A stretch of 64,000 nt of DNA. Origin: JBFWYO01 sp050186335 (lineage in GTDB: Bacteria; Pseudomonadota; Alphaproteobacteria; Bin65). A program made the translations under genes and the position numbers. Location of the stretch: the NCBI GenBank assembly GCA_050186335.1, contig JBFWYO010000003.1:50770-114769 (forward strand), given 5' to 3'. Positions 52,457 through 60,831 of this stretch are shown here, one piece after another (the stretch's first letter is position 1; each line of letters begins with the position of its first letter). The notes below the pieces were generated by a model that saw nothing but the letters and a program-made list of their open reading frames with translations, searched no databases and was not told where the DNA came from.

Positions 52457-53455
52457 CTAGTTGCCGGCCGCGATCTTTTCGCGCATCGCCTGCGCGGCGG
52501 CGGCGACGGTGGCATCGAGATCGTATTGCGGCCGCCAACCCAGTTCGCGTTCGTTGGCCGAAATGTCGGACGTCGCCGGGCGCACATAGGGGAAGTTTGC
52601 GAAGCTGCCCTTGGTGGTGGCGCGAATATCGACCTTGAAGCCGGGAAACGATTTGCGTACCGAAGCGATCACGTCGTCCAGCGTGTGCATCTTGCCCATC
52701 GTAACAAAGTAGGCGCGCTGCTTCGGGTCCGCGGCGAACAGCGCGGCCACGTTGGCGCTGGCGCAATCGCGCGCATCGATGAAATCGTCGCCGCCGTTCC
52801 ACAGCAGCATCGGATCGTCCATCACCGCGGTGCGCCCCTGGATCGCCGCTTCGAGCAGCACGCGCATCATGCGGCCGCCGATGCTGGTGTTCGGCCCAGC
52901 CCATTCGCTGAGCACGGCGCCGTAGCGCAGCAGCACGGTATCGAGCCCGAAATCCTGGTGAAACTGCATGGTCAAATGCTCGCACGCGAGCTTGCACACG
53001 GCATAGAAACTTGTCGGCTTCTGGCTCAGCACATGCGCCTCGAAATCGACCGGAAACCTGTCGCCCTTGAAGGTGCTGAAGGCGGGATACGAAATGGTCG
53101 TCGAACTGGAGGCGACGACGCGCTTGACGCCGCGCCGGCGCGCGGCTTCCAGCACGTTGACCGTGCCCATGATGTTGACGTTCAGCCCGCGCGCCGGATC
53201 CCTGAGAATGGCGCCGGTCAGCATCGCCGCCGTATGCACGACGCGGTCGACCTTGTGCGCATCGATGGTCGCCAGCAGCGCGTCCAGATCGGCGATGTCG
53301 CCCTGCACGATTGCGGCCTTGCCGGGCCCGATCAGACGGTCGATGTCCGCGCGGCGCGGATTGATGTCGAACAGCACGACGCGTTCGCCGCGCGCCTGCA
53401 GCAGGCGCGCCGTTTCGCAGCCGATCAGGCCGGCGCCGGTAATCAGGATGGTCAT
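52457..53455 (-). CDS. NAD-dependent epimerase/dehydratase
   Basis: 332-aa extended SDR from ATG 53455, which has GGAGGAAAC just upstream. The cofactor loop is LITGAGLIGCETARLL, followed by VHTAAMLTGAI and catalytic SFYAVCK (Y-x3-K with Ser in SSSTTISYP). The last part, ELGWRPQYDLDATVAAAA, is typical of epimerases. The product is unidentified. It ends 30 bases after the GFA gene and is divergent from the SMP-30 gene. Confidence 0.85.
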   Translation of the reverse strand: MTILITGAGLIGCETARLLQARGERVVLFDINPRRADIDRLIGPGKAAIVQGDIADLDALLATIDAHKVDRVVHTAAMLTGAILRDPARGLNVNIMGTVNVLEAARRRGVKRVVASSSTTISYPAFSTFKGDRFPVDFEAHVLSQKPTSFYAVCKLACEHLTMQFHQDFGLDTVLLRYGAVLSEWAGPNTSIGGRMMRVLLEAAIQGRTAVMDDPMLLWNGGDDFIDARDCASANVAALFAADPKQRAYFVTMGKMHTLDDVIASVRKSFPGFKVDIRATTKGSFANFPYVRPATSDISANERELGWRPQYDLDATVAAAAQAMREKIAAGN

Positions 53456-53577
53456 GGTTTCCTCCGTTTGCGCGGCGATGGTGCCGAGCCGATCGGCGTT
53501 GCGCAATCGATTTGCGCGAAATGTTCAAAACGATACTCTGCGCCGATGCCGCGCGCGGCGCGGCCGGGGAAAGCGGG

Positions 53578-54477
53578 ATGAACGACGGAACCAAGCATGA
53601 TGCGCCGTGGCGCGTCCTTCCGGGCGAAGTGTCGATCCTCGGCGAGTCGCCGGTCTGGGTGCGCGCCGAACAGGCGCTGGTCTGGATCGACGGGCCGGGC
53701 CGCAGGCTGCACCGGTACGATCCGGCGCGCGATACGACAAGCTGCGCCGAGATGCCGGCGGGTGTCGGCTCGTTCCAGCCATGCGCCGGCGGCGGCCTGG
53801 TGCTGGCCGCGCAGCGCGGCTTTGCCAGGCGCGACGCGCTGGGCGTCGTAACGCCGCTCGGCGTACCCGATGCGGTCGAGGGCGCGGTGCATTTCAACGA
53901 CGGCAAATGCGACCCGCGCGGGCGCTTCATCGCCGGCACCTGCGACAGCAGCTACAAGGCGACCGTCGGCAAGGGCTACGTGCTGCATCCGGACGGGCGG
54001 TGCACGGCGCTGCACGCCGATGCGGGCTGGGGCTACATCGTATTCAACGGCCCCGCCTGGAGCCCGGACGGCAAGCTGTTCTATGTCAACGATTCGCCGC
54101 GCGGCATGTTCGTGGCCGATTACGATCTCGATGCCGCGACCTGTCGTAACGTGCGGCCGTTCGCCGCCGAGGCGGGCCTGCCCGGCGCCCCGGACGGCTC
54201 GGCCGTCGACGCCGAAGGCTTTATCTGGAGCGCGCGGTGGGACGGCGCTGCGGTGGTGCGGTTGACGCCGGACGGGCGTTTGGACCGCAGCGTTCCGCTG
54301 CCCGTCGCGCGGGTGACCAGCTGCGCGTTCGGCGGCGCCGACCTCAAGACATTATACATCACCTCGGCGACCGCCGGCCTGAAGCCCGATGCGCTGGCCC
54401 GGCAGCCGCTTGCCGGGCGCAGTTTCGCGCTGCCGGTCGAGGTGCCCGGATTGGCGATTGCAAATTTCGCCGGCTGA
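53578..54477 (+). CDS. SMP-30/gluconolactonase-family lactonase
   Basis: 299 aa from ATG 53578, with GGGGA seven bases upstream. It is a six-bladed beta-propeller. The acid/Asn metal ligands are in LGESPVW, VHFNDGKCDPRGRFIAGT, and FNGPAWSPDGKLFYVNDSP, with APDGSAVDAEGFIWSARW. It opens sugar-acid lactones such as D-xylono- or L-arabinonolactone, though the exact one is not readable. The FkbM gene starts 16 bases after its stop. Confidence 0.87.
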   Translation: MNDGTKHDAPWRVLPGEVSILGESPVWVRAEQALVWIDGPGRRLHRYDPARDTTSCAEMPAGVGSFQPCAGGGLVLAAQRGFARRDALGVVTPLGVPDAVEGAVHFNDGKCDPRGRFIAGTCDSSYKATVGKGYVLHPDGRCTALHADAGWGYIVFNGPAWSPDGKLFYVNDSPRGMFVADYDLDAATCRNVRPFAAEAGLPGAPDGSAVDAEGFIWSARWDGAAVVRLTPDGRLDRSVPLPVARVTSCAFGGADLKTLYITSATAGLKPDALARQPLAGRSFALPVEVPGLAIANFAG

Positions 54478-54492
54478 CGGCAGCGTGAACCC

Positions 54493-55347
54493 ATGTTTCC
54501 GATCGCCGACCTGTTGCCGCAACTGCCGCGCCTGAAGATCGTCGATGTCGGCGCGATGACGCTGGGCGACGGCACCGAGCCGTATACATCCCTGATGAAG
54601 GCGCTGCCGTGCGAAGTGATCGGCTTCGAACCGATCCAGGCCGAATGCGACAAGCTGAACGCCCAGGCCAAGCCGCACCGGAAATACCTGCCCTATTTCA
54701 TCGGCGACGGCTCGGCGCAGACGTTCTACGAATGCAACATGCCGATGACGTCGTCGCTGTTCGAGCCGAACACCGAGTTGCTGGACAAGTTTCATAACCT
54801 GGAAAATCTGACGCGCGTGGTGAAGACGCACGCCGTGCAGACCAAGCGGCTGGACGATATTCCGGAGCTTGCCGGCACCGACTATCTGAAGGTCGACGTG
54901 CAGGGCGGCGAGCTGCTGGTCTATCTGGGCGGGCCTCGAACCTTGGCCGACGCGGCGGTGGTGCACACCGAGATCGAGTTCGTGCCGATGTACAAGAACC
55001 AGCCGCTGTTCGCCGACATCGACGCGCACCTGCGCAGCCGGGGCTTCGCGTTGCATCGGATTCCCGGCTTCTCCGGCCGCACGTTCAAGCCGCTGATCGT
55101 CAAGAACGACGTCAACGCGCTGCTCAGCCAGATAATGTGGGCCGACGCGGTTTACGTGCGCGACTTTATGAATTTCGACCGCACGCCGCCGGCGCAACTG
55201 CTGAAGATCGCGGCGATCCTGCACGAGAACTACCGGTCGTACGATTTGGCCGCCTATGCCCTGGGCGCGCACGACCGGCAGACCGGCGGCACCTTGCAGC
55301 CAAGCTACCTGAACCGATTGACGGGCCGGGCGCCGGCAAAAGGTTAA
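54493..55347 (+). CDS. FkbM-family methyltransferase
   Basis: 284-aa SAM-dependent methyltransferase. SAM-loop LKIVDVGAMTLGDGTEPY, IGFEPIQAEC, and the FkbM signature TDYLKVDVQGGELLVYLGG followed by VVHTEIEFVPMY are present. These proteins methylate sugar hydroxyls or other acceptors in polysaccharide and lipid modification. It is 16 bases after the SMP-30 gene, possibly in one operon. No glycosyltransferase is adjacent. Confidence 0.88.
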   Translation: MFPIADLLPQLPRLKIVDVGAMTLGDGTEPYTSLMKALPCEVIGFEPIQAECDKLNAQAKPHRKYLPYFIGDGSAQTFYECNMPMTSSLFEPNTELLDKFHNLENLTRVVKTHAVQTKRLDDIPELAGTDYLKVDVQGGELLVYLGGPRTLADAAVVHTEIEFVPMYKNQPLFADIDAHLRSRGFALHRIPGFSGRTFKPLIVKNDVNALLSQIMWADAVYVRDFMNFDRTPPAQLLKIAAILHENYRSYDLAAYALGAHDRQTGGTLQPSYLNRLTGRAPAKG

Positions 55348-55421
55348 TTTTCGGTCAAAGTTAGCCGTTGTCCCGCTCCCCCGCTTGCCACGATACTGTC
55401 CCGGGAGGAGCTTGCGCGCGC

Positions 55422-56627
55422 ATGGTCCAGAGCTGGAACATCAACACGCTGGAGTCGCTGCAGCGGCGGGAACGGCATCCCGCGCTCAAGCATGCGGCAC
55501 ACGCGGCCGCCGCAGCCGCGGCGCCGAGCCGCGACCGGTTGGCGGCGCGCCGCTTGACCGTGCCCTACGACGCCCCGGCCACCCGACTGGCCGAACAGGT
55601 AACGCTGCCGTTCAAGCCCAATGTGATGCTGACCGAAGCGGCGGCGGTGCTGCGCGGCGTGCGCGACGGCCAGGCCGAACTGCTGATGTACGATTTGACC
55701 GGCACGCACATCCTGGCGTCGCACGAGTACCGGCCGCAATCGGGCATGCTGACCTTGCATCTGCTGCGCGAGGATAGCGCGGCGAACTATCAGCGCGTCT
55801 TGCGCAGCCTGCGCTACATCAACCGGGCCGCCCTGCCGTCGCCGGGTTTGCGCAGCGTGTTGCTGCGGGTCACCGACCTGACCGGCGATATCCAGCATGT
55901 CCACGCCGCAGCGCTGGATGTGCTGGGCGCACCCGATGGCGCGGATGCGCGGACGCCGAATGCCGACCGCGAGCCGACCTTCGCGGGCTTGGCAGCCCAG
56001 GCCCTGCCGGGCGAAGTGCCGGTGCCGTCGGACGGCGCGCTCGACGATTGGTCGCCGCCGGACGAACCGTCGCCGACCGTGCCGGAAGCCGCCGTCTATC
56101 CGATCGCCGAAACGCCGATCGAGACCATCGCTGCGGCCGACGCCGCGGCAATGTCGGAGCGCCTGGCAGCTTCCGCCGACGCAATCGAATTGGATATCCG
56201 CTTTGCCGCCGACGTCGGCTACCGCGTGTTCGCCGGCGGCGCCGACGACGCGGCCCTGCCGCCATGGCCGCAATTGCGCCGCCTGCTGGCCGACGACAGA
56301 CCGGCGGACGAGACGGGAGTCCTCGCCGAGGCGCGCACGTCGTACATGATTTTCGCCGGCCAGAAGCGACAGCTGCCGGCCGACGATCTCGGCTTCGACG
56401 TCGTCGACGCGGCCGCGGCGCACGTCCCGCTGCGCGACCCCGCCAACGATCAACGCGCGCCGCGCCGCCCGCTGACCATGGAAGACATGTTCGAAGCCGA
56501 TGTCGGCGAAGGCGAGCTGGGCCACTATTTCGGCCAGCCGCTCGACGGCCGGAAAATCGGCCCGGTCGCCTTGGCGATTCCGCCGGGCCCGTCGAACCCG
56601 GCGCCTCCGATCGCAGTCACGCTTTAG
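55422..56627 (+). CDS. Unrecognised protein with one cadherin-like repeat
   Basis: 401 aa from ATG 55422, with GGGAGGAG eleven bases upstream. Residues 60-160 match the beta-strand pattern of cadherin-like repeats in large secreted proteins: LLREDSAANYQRVLRSLRYIN, then PGLRSVLLRVTD. The rest is acidic, Pro- and Ala-rich, and probably disordered. No signal peptide is visible, and there is only one repeat, unlike the tandem arrays in adhesins. This may be a fragment of a larger protein, or a diverged stand-alone use. Confidence 0.55.
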   Translation: MVQSWNINTLESLQRRERHPALKHAAHAAAAAAAPSRDRLAARRLTVPYDAPATRLAEQVTLPFKPNVMLTEAAAVLRGVRDGQAELLMYDLTGTHILASHEYRPQSGMLTLHLLREDSAANYQRVLRSLRYINRAALPSPGLRSVLLRVTDLTGDIQHVHAAALDVLGAPDGADARTPNADREPTFAGLAAQALPGEVPVPSDGALDDWSPPDEPSPTVPEAAVYPIAETPIETIAAADAAAMSERLAASADAIELDIRFAADVGYRVFAGGADDAALPPWPQLRRLLADDRPADETGVLAEARTSYMIFAGQKRQLPADDLGFDVVDAAAAHVPLRDPANDQRAPRRPLTMEDMFEADVGEGELGHYFGQPLDGRKIGPVALAIPPGPSNPAPPIAVTL

Positions 56628-56648
56628 GCGAGCGCGGCCCGAGCGCGG

Positions 56649-56861
56649 TTATTTTCTGTAGATTTCCGTGCACAGATCGTAGGCCGATTGCACCATCCAA
56701 TCGTCGGACATATTCAGCCGATTGCGACGCGAAATCTCATAGATCTGGACGTAAAAACGCGCGAAGCAGCCGGCGAAATTGCCGGCGTGACTTTCCGGCG
56801 GCGGCGCCAAAAAAGTGATACTCGCCGCGGCGACGGCAATCAGCATGAATCTGCGAAACAT
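56649..56861 (-). CDS. Tiny exported protein
   Basis: 70 aa from ATG 56861, with AGGGGG six bases before it. It has a signal peptide (FMLIAVAAASITFLAP, cleavage near SHA) and a 45-residue mature part with two Cys (GCFARFYVQ and YDLCTEIYRK), likely a disulfide helix-turn. Unknown family. It is convergent with the preceding gene. Confidence 0.65.
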   Translation of the reverse strand: MFRRFMLIAVAAASITFLAPPPESHAGNFAGCFARFYVQIYEISRRNRLNMSDDWMVQSAYDLCTEIYRK

Positions 56862-57020
56862 CCCAGCCCCCTGCGTTCAATGCCGATCGATCCGGCATGA
56901 TTGGCGCCTCGTTACAGGTGGCGGCAACGACGGTCCAATGTCGATTCGTGTCGGCGCGAGCCGCGGCATCCAGCATACCGTCATGGCCGGATTCGCCCCG
57001 CCTCCGGCGCGGCGGCAGGA

Positions 57021-57839
57021 TCAATCCAGGAAAATATCCGGCAGCAGCGGCGCGCCCGGTTTGACCGCGTAACGGTCGAAATCGGTCACGCCCGCTTCGC
57101 GCAGCACGTCCTCGTCCAGGAAGAAATTGCCGGTGGTGCTGCGCGCCGGCCGTGTGAGCACCGCGTGCGCCGCGTCGGCCATGATCTCGGGCTTGCGGCA
57201 ATTGTCGAAATTGACGCCGGGGATCATCTGGATCGCCGCCGTGGCGATCACCGTGCGCGGCCACAGCGCGTTGATGCCGATGCCGTCGTCGCGGAATTCT
57301 TCCGCCATGCCGAGCACGCACATGCTCATGCCGTACTTGGCCATCGTGTAAGCGACGTGGTTCTTGAACCAGCGCGGATTCATGGTCAACGGCGAGGCCA
57401 GCGTCAGAATATGCGGATTTTTAGACTTTTTAAGGTGCGGCAGGCAGGCCTGCGAGGATGCGAAGGTGCCGCGCACGTTGACGCCGAACATCAGATCGAA
57501 ACGCTTCATCGGCGTCTGCAGCGTGCCGGTCATATTGATGGCGCTGGCGTTATTTATCAGCACATCGATGCCGCCGAACTTGTCGACGGTTTGATCGACC
57601 GCGGCCAGAATCTGCATCTCGTCGCGGATATCGCACAGGATCGGCAATGCGTTACCGCCGGCCTTTTCGATCTCCTCGGCGGCGGAATAGATCGTGCCGG
57701 GCAGTTTCGGATGCGGCTCGGTGGTCTTGGCCGCGATCACGATGTTGGCGCCGTCGCGCGCGGCGCGCACCGCGATCGCCAGGCCGATGCCGCGGCTGCC
57801 GCCGGTGATGAAGATGGTCTTGCCTTTGAGATCGGCCAT
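57021..57839 (-). CDS. SDR-family oxidoreductase, HSDL2-like
   Basis: 272 aa starting MADLKGKTIFITGGSRGIGLA, with VIAAKTTEPHPKLPGTIYSAAEEIEKAGG typical of the HSDL2-type SDRs, catalytic TLASP, and YTMAK. The conserved segment NALWPRTVIATAA follows. The frame is open upstream through the next gene, but it is a separate protein. It starts five bases after the enoyl-CoA hydratase stop, so it is the second gene of a leftward pair, and fatty-acid or branched-chain acyl substrates are likely. Confidence 0.87.
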   Translation of the reverse strand: MADLKGKTIFITGGSRGIGLAIAVRAARDGANIVIAAKTTEPHPKLPGTIYSAAEEIEKAGGNALPILCDIRDEMQILAAVDQTVDKFGGIDVLINNASAINMTGTLQTPMKRFDLMFGVNVRGTFASSQACLPHLKKSKNPHILTLASPLTMNPRWFKNHVAYTMAKYGMSMCVLGMAEEFRDDGIGINALWPRTVIATAAIQMIPGVNFDNCRKPEIMADAAHAVLTRPARSTTGNFFLDEDVLREAGVTDFDRYAVKPGAPLLPDIFLD

Positions 57840-57844
57840 GGGAC

Positions 57845-58645
57845 TCAGCCCTTGAAGTTGGGTTTGCGTTTTCCGAGAAAAGCACCCAGCCCTTCGGCGA
57901 AATCCGGCTCCGAGGCCGAGCGCGCGAAGCTCGCGGCTTCCATTTGCAGCTGGGTTTCCAGCGAATTGCCGAGCGAGGCCTGGATCAAGCCCTTGGTGCG
58001 GCCGAGCACGGTGGTCGGACCCGCGGCCAGGCGCGCGGCCAGCTTGGCCGTGGCGCCCTCGAGCTGGTCGTTGGGCACGACCCAATTGATGAGCCCGATT
58101 TCCGCCGCCCGCTTGGCGTCGAAGCGGTCGCCGAGCAGGGCCATTTCCATCGCGCGCTTGGCACCGACCGCGCGCGGCAGCGAGAAGGTCGAGCCGCCGT
58201 CGGGCGTCACGCCGATGTTCACATAGGCGAGCGTGAAGTACGCGTTGTCCGAGGCGATCACCAGATCGCACGCGCTCATCAGGCTGAGTCCGAAGCCGGC
58301 CGCAGCGCCCCGCACGCTGGCCACGACCGGTTTCTGCATGCGGCGGATCGAAACGATCATTTCGTGCACGTCGTGGATGAACCGCTCGAACTCGACCAGC
58401 ACATTGGCACCCGGCGCCTCGATCATCTCGACGAACCATTTGAGGTCGCCGCCGGCCATGAAATGATCGCCGCCGCGCAGGATCACGGCGCGCACCTTCG
58501 GGTCGTACTCGGCGCGCGAGATCGATTCCTTCAAGCCGAACGTGACTTCGGCGTTGAGCGCATTCAGCGCCTTCGGCCGGTCGATGGTGACGGTGGCGAC
58601 ACCGTCGGCGAAATCGTAACGGACAAGAACGGATTCGGCGGACAT
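57845..58645 (-). CDS. Enoyl-CoA hydratase/isomerase (crotonase family)
   Basis: 266-aa crotonase with oxyanion segment FMAGGDLKWFVEMI and GAAAGFGLSLMSACD. In place of the hydratase Glu it has VNIGVTPDGGSTFSLPRAVG, where the Asp matches isomerase-type (PaaG-like) members. Isomerase activity is therefore possible, and the reaction is unproven. It starts the leftward pair with the SDR. The low-G+C HEPN gene is directly upstream on the other strand. Confidence 0.88.
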   Translation of the reverse strand: MSAESVLVRYDFADGVATVTIDRPKALNALNAEVTFGLKESISRAEYDPKVRAVILRGGDHFMAGGDLKWFVEMIEAPGANVLVEFERFIHDVHEMIVSIRRMQKPVVASVRGAAAGFGLSLMSACDLVIASDNAYFTLAYVNIGVTPDGGSTFSLPRAVGAKRAMEMALLGDRFDAKRAAEIGLINWVVPNDQLEGATAKLAARLAAGPTTVLGRTKGLIQASLGNSLETQLQMEAASFARSASEPDFAEGLGAFLGKRKPNFKG

Positions 58646-58699
58646 GAATTGTGCTCCTCAAGTCGTCAGCGAGCTAGCAGGATGCCCCAAACCAGCGCG

Positions 58700-58716
58700 C
58701 TTGTGTACAATACAAG
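58700..58716. promoter_or_regulatory. Possible operator at start of HEPN gene
   Basis: An inverted repeat CTTGT-GTACAAT-ACAAG (58700-58716) lies in low-G+C DNA about 110 bases before ATG 58825. TACAAT inside it resembles a -10 hexamer. It could bind a regulator, but this is a short match and the assignment is speculative. Confidence 0.3.
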
Positions 58717-58824
58717 TTTCCTAGTGAATAGATGAGTACTGGTTCAACGTTGTCCGGAAAGACAGAATAAAATTGCGCTTGCTCAATTTCGAGCACGCTG
58801 AATGACGGGATAGAGGAGTTTAAA

Positions 58825-59793
58825 ATGACTCCCGATAGCAGAGAGAACGAGTCGCTCTCGGAAGCAGACAGAAAGAATGTTCTCAGCATCTTTTTCACTC
58901 TCGTTGATGAAAAATTTTTCTCATCAATTGAAAAATTGATGTGCTCGGTCAGCGCTGAACAAGCAAACATTGCAAAAACTTTCATAAGCAATCTAAATTC
59001 GGCGATTACATTGGCAAGCATTCCATTCTTGATGGCAAGCAATGCCATTAAAGCTGGTCGTTACGACCGAGTGTACATAGCTGAAGCTCTCGGAACCATG
59101 AAACTTGAGTCAGGTGACACCCGACCAAAAAATCCTGACGAGAAGCGAGCGCGACTTGAAGCCGATAGGAAATTCGAAGCACTGTTAAAAACTGCTGAAT
59201 TTCGGCAATCCGTCACCGAAGCGACGCTTAAATATCTCGTAGTGATGCTTGGCAATGCCGATCTTCACAGATCCGCAAATGAATTGTTACGTCAAGTCGC
59301 GGTGATGACGTGGGGGGCGATCGAAGTTGCCGTTACCGACGCGGTTACTTGTGTTGTGAATGAGACGCCTGAATTGGCGAGCAAATTGCAGGCATCAGAA
59401 GTTACAAAGAAGTACCTCCCTATGAAGATTGTCTCGATCGACACGTTGGCCGAATACGAATTCAATCTCAGTCGCCAAATGGGAAGCTTTCTATTCTCGG
59501 AGCGTCGAATGGACTCAGTCCCTATAATTAGAGATGTTCTTTCAACAATCTTCCCTCAAGCAAAAGAGCTGCATCGAAAGCTTCGCGACGATATGCTTTG
59601 GTTGTTGTGCCAACGCAGACACTTGATAGTCCACCATCGAGGAGTTGTGGACAAAGCATACCTATCCAAGACGCCTGACAAACTGGCCATAGGATCGCAA
59701 ATACAAATTAATAGTGACGATATCGCGGCATACCTAACGCTGGCCCGCGACATTTTCGAGAATCTGCTGATAGCGTTGGCAAAGAAACGATAG
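58825..59793 (+). CDS. HEPN-domain protein in low-G+C insertion
   Basis: 322 aa with GAGGAG seven bases before ATG 58825. The C-terminal half has the HEPN RNase signature: helix LLRQVAVMTWGAIEVAVTDA (from about 155), then LCQRRHLIVHHRGVVDKAYL, where R265-x4-H270 is the conserved R-x4-6-H motif. HEPN proteins of this kind are RNases in toxin-antitoxin and phage-defence systems. The first half is helical and unassigned. Low G+C and A+T-rich codons contrast with both neighbours, indicating transfer. It is convergent with the dehalogenase, only seven bases apart. No antitoxin (MNT) gene is adjacent. Confidence 0.7.
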   Translation: MTPDSRENESLSEADRKNVLSIFFTLVDEKFFSSIEKLMCSVSAEQANIAKTFISNLNSAITLASIPFLMASNAIKAGRYDRVYIAEALGTMKLESGDTRPKNPDEKRARLEADRKFEALLKTAEFRQSVTEATLKYLVVMLGNADLHRSANELLRQVAVMTWGAIEVAVTDAVTCVVNETPELASKLQASEVTKKYLPMKIVSIDTLAEYEFNLSRQMGSFLFSERRMDSVPIIRDVLSTIFPQAKELHRKLRDDMLWLLCQRRHLIVHHRGVVDKAYLSKTPDKLAIGSQIQINSDDIAAYLTLARDIFENLLIALAKKR

Positions 59794-59800
59794 CCGCGAA

Positions 59801-60691
59801 TTATAAGTTGCTTACAAAGCCGGCCACGGCCTGGCCGATCGCGTCGGGCGAGTCTTCCTGGATGAAATGCGCGCCGCGCACGGTAACCTCGGTCTGATTG
59901 GGCCAGGTGCGGCAGAAGTCGCGCGCGCGACCGGTCAGAATCGAGCCCGGCTCGGCGTTGACGAACAGTTTCGGAATCTTGCTTTCCTGCATCGAAGCGC
60001 CGTACGCGGCGACCAGCTCGACCATCGCGGGCGGCTCGCCCTCGATCGGAATGTGGCGCGGCCAGCTCAGCATCGGCCGGCGGCCTTCGCCCTTGTCGCG
60101 GAACGGCGCGCGATAGACCTCGTGCGCGGCCTTGCTGAGCCCGCCCAGGGTGGCGCCCGGCAGAATGCCCTCGATGAAGATGTTCTTTTCGAGGATCAGC
60201 TGTTCGCCGGCGGGCGAGCGCAGCGCCTGGAAGATATTGCGCGCGTTCGCCGGCCAGTCGGCCCAATCGACCGGGCAGACCAGCGTTTCCATGTAGGCGA
60301 TGGCGGCGACGCGGGCCGGAAACCGGTGCGCCCAGTGAAACCCGAGACCGCCGCCCCAATCGTGCAGCACCAGAACGATTTTCCGGTCCAGGCGCAGCAC
60401 ATCGAACCACGCGTCCAGATAGCCCGCGTGATCGAGAAATCCGTAATGACCGTTCGGCGCCTTGCCCGATTGGCCCATGCCGATCAGATCCGGCGCCAGA
60501 CAGCGGACCAGCGGTGCGACATGCGGAATCACGTTGCGCCATAAATAGGACGAGGTCGGATTGCCGTGCAGGAACACGGCGGTCAGCCCGCCCGGTTTCG
60601 CCTCCGCCTGGGTATCGACATAGGCCATCGCACTGTCGCGCACGGCGACGCGCTGGCGGATGAACTTGTCTTCGGCGGAAATGTCGGGCAT
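59801..60691 (-). CDS. dhaA: Haloalkane dehalogenase (subfamily II)
   Basis: 296-aa alpha/beta-hydrolase. Nucleophile D111 in LVLHDWGGGLG, halide-binding N44 (LHGNPTSSYLWR) and W112, acid E135 (YMETLVCP) and base H275 (GAHFIQED) match the Asp-His-Glu plus Asn-Trp set of HLD-II enzymes such as DhaA. It hydrolyses carbon-halogen bonds in alkanes. ATG 60691 (MPDISAEDKF) gives the normal family length. Neighbours include an enoyl-CoA hydratase and SDR, which could handle the derived alcohols. Confidence 0.9.
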   Translation of the reverse strand: MPDISAEDKFIRQRVAVRDSAMAYVDTQAEAKPGGLTAVFLHGNPTSSYLWRNVIPHVAPLVRCLAPDLIGMGQSGKAPNGHYGFLDHAGYLDAWFDVLRLDRKIVLVLHDWGGGLGFHWAHRFPARVAAIAYMETLVCPVDWADWPANARNIFQALRSPAGEQLILEKNIFIEGILPGATLGGLSKAAHEVYRAPFRDKGEGRRPMLSWPRHIPIEGEPPAMVELVAAYGASMQESKIPKLFVNAEPGSILTGRARDFCRTWPNQTEVTVRGAHFIQEDSPDAIGQAVAGFVSNL

Positions 60692-60831
60692 GGCGGCTTT
60701 CGCGATTGGCGGGATTCGTGGTTGGCAGGGCTGGACTATAGACGTGCCCGACGCGGAGCGGAACGGTTGCGAGCGCGCCCGAACGCGCCGAGCCTTGCAA
60801 ACCGCCTTCATGTGCGCTTCGTAGAAGCGTC

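Noticed and set aside
57021..58661. One 546-codon minus-strand frame that could read as a crotonase-SDR fusion
   Set aside because: The crotonase is encoded in a different frame with its own start and stop; the SDR has its own Met, so these are two adjacent genes.
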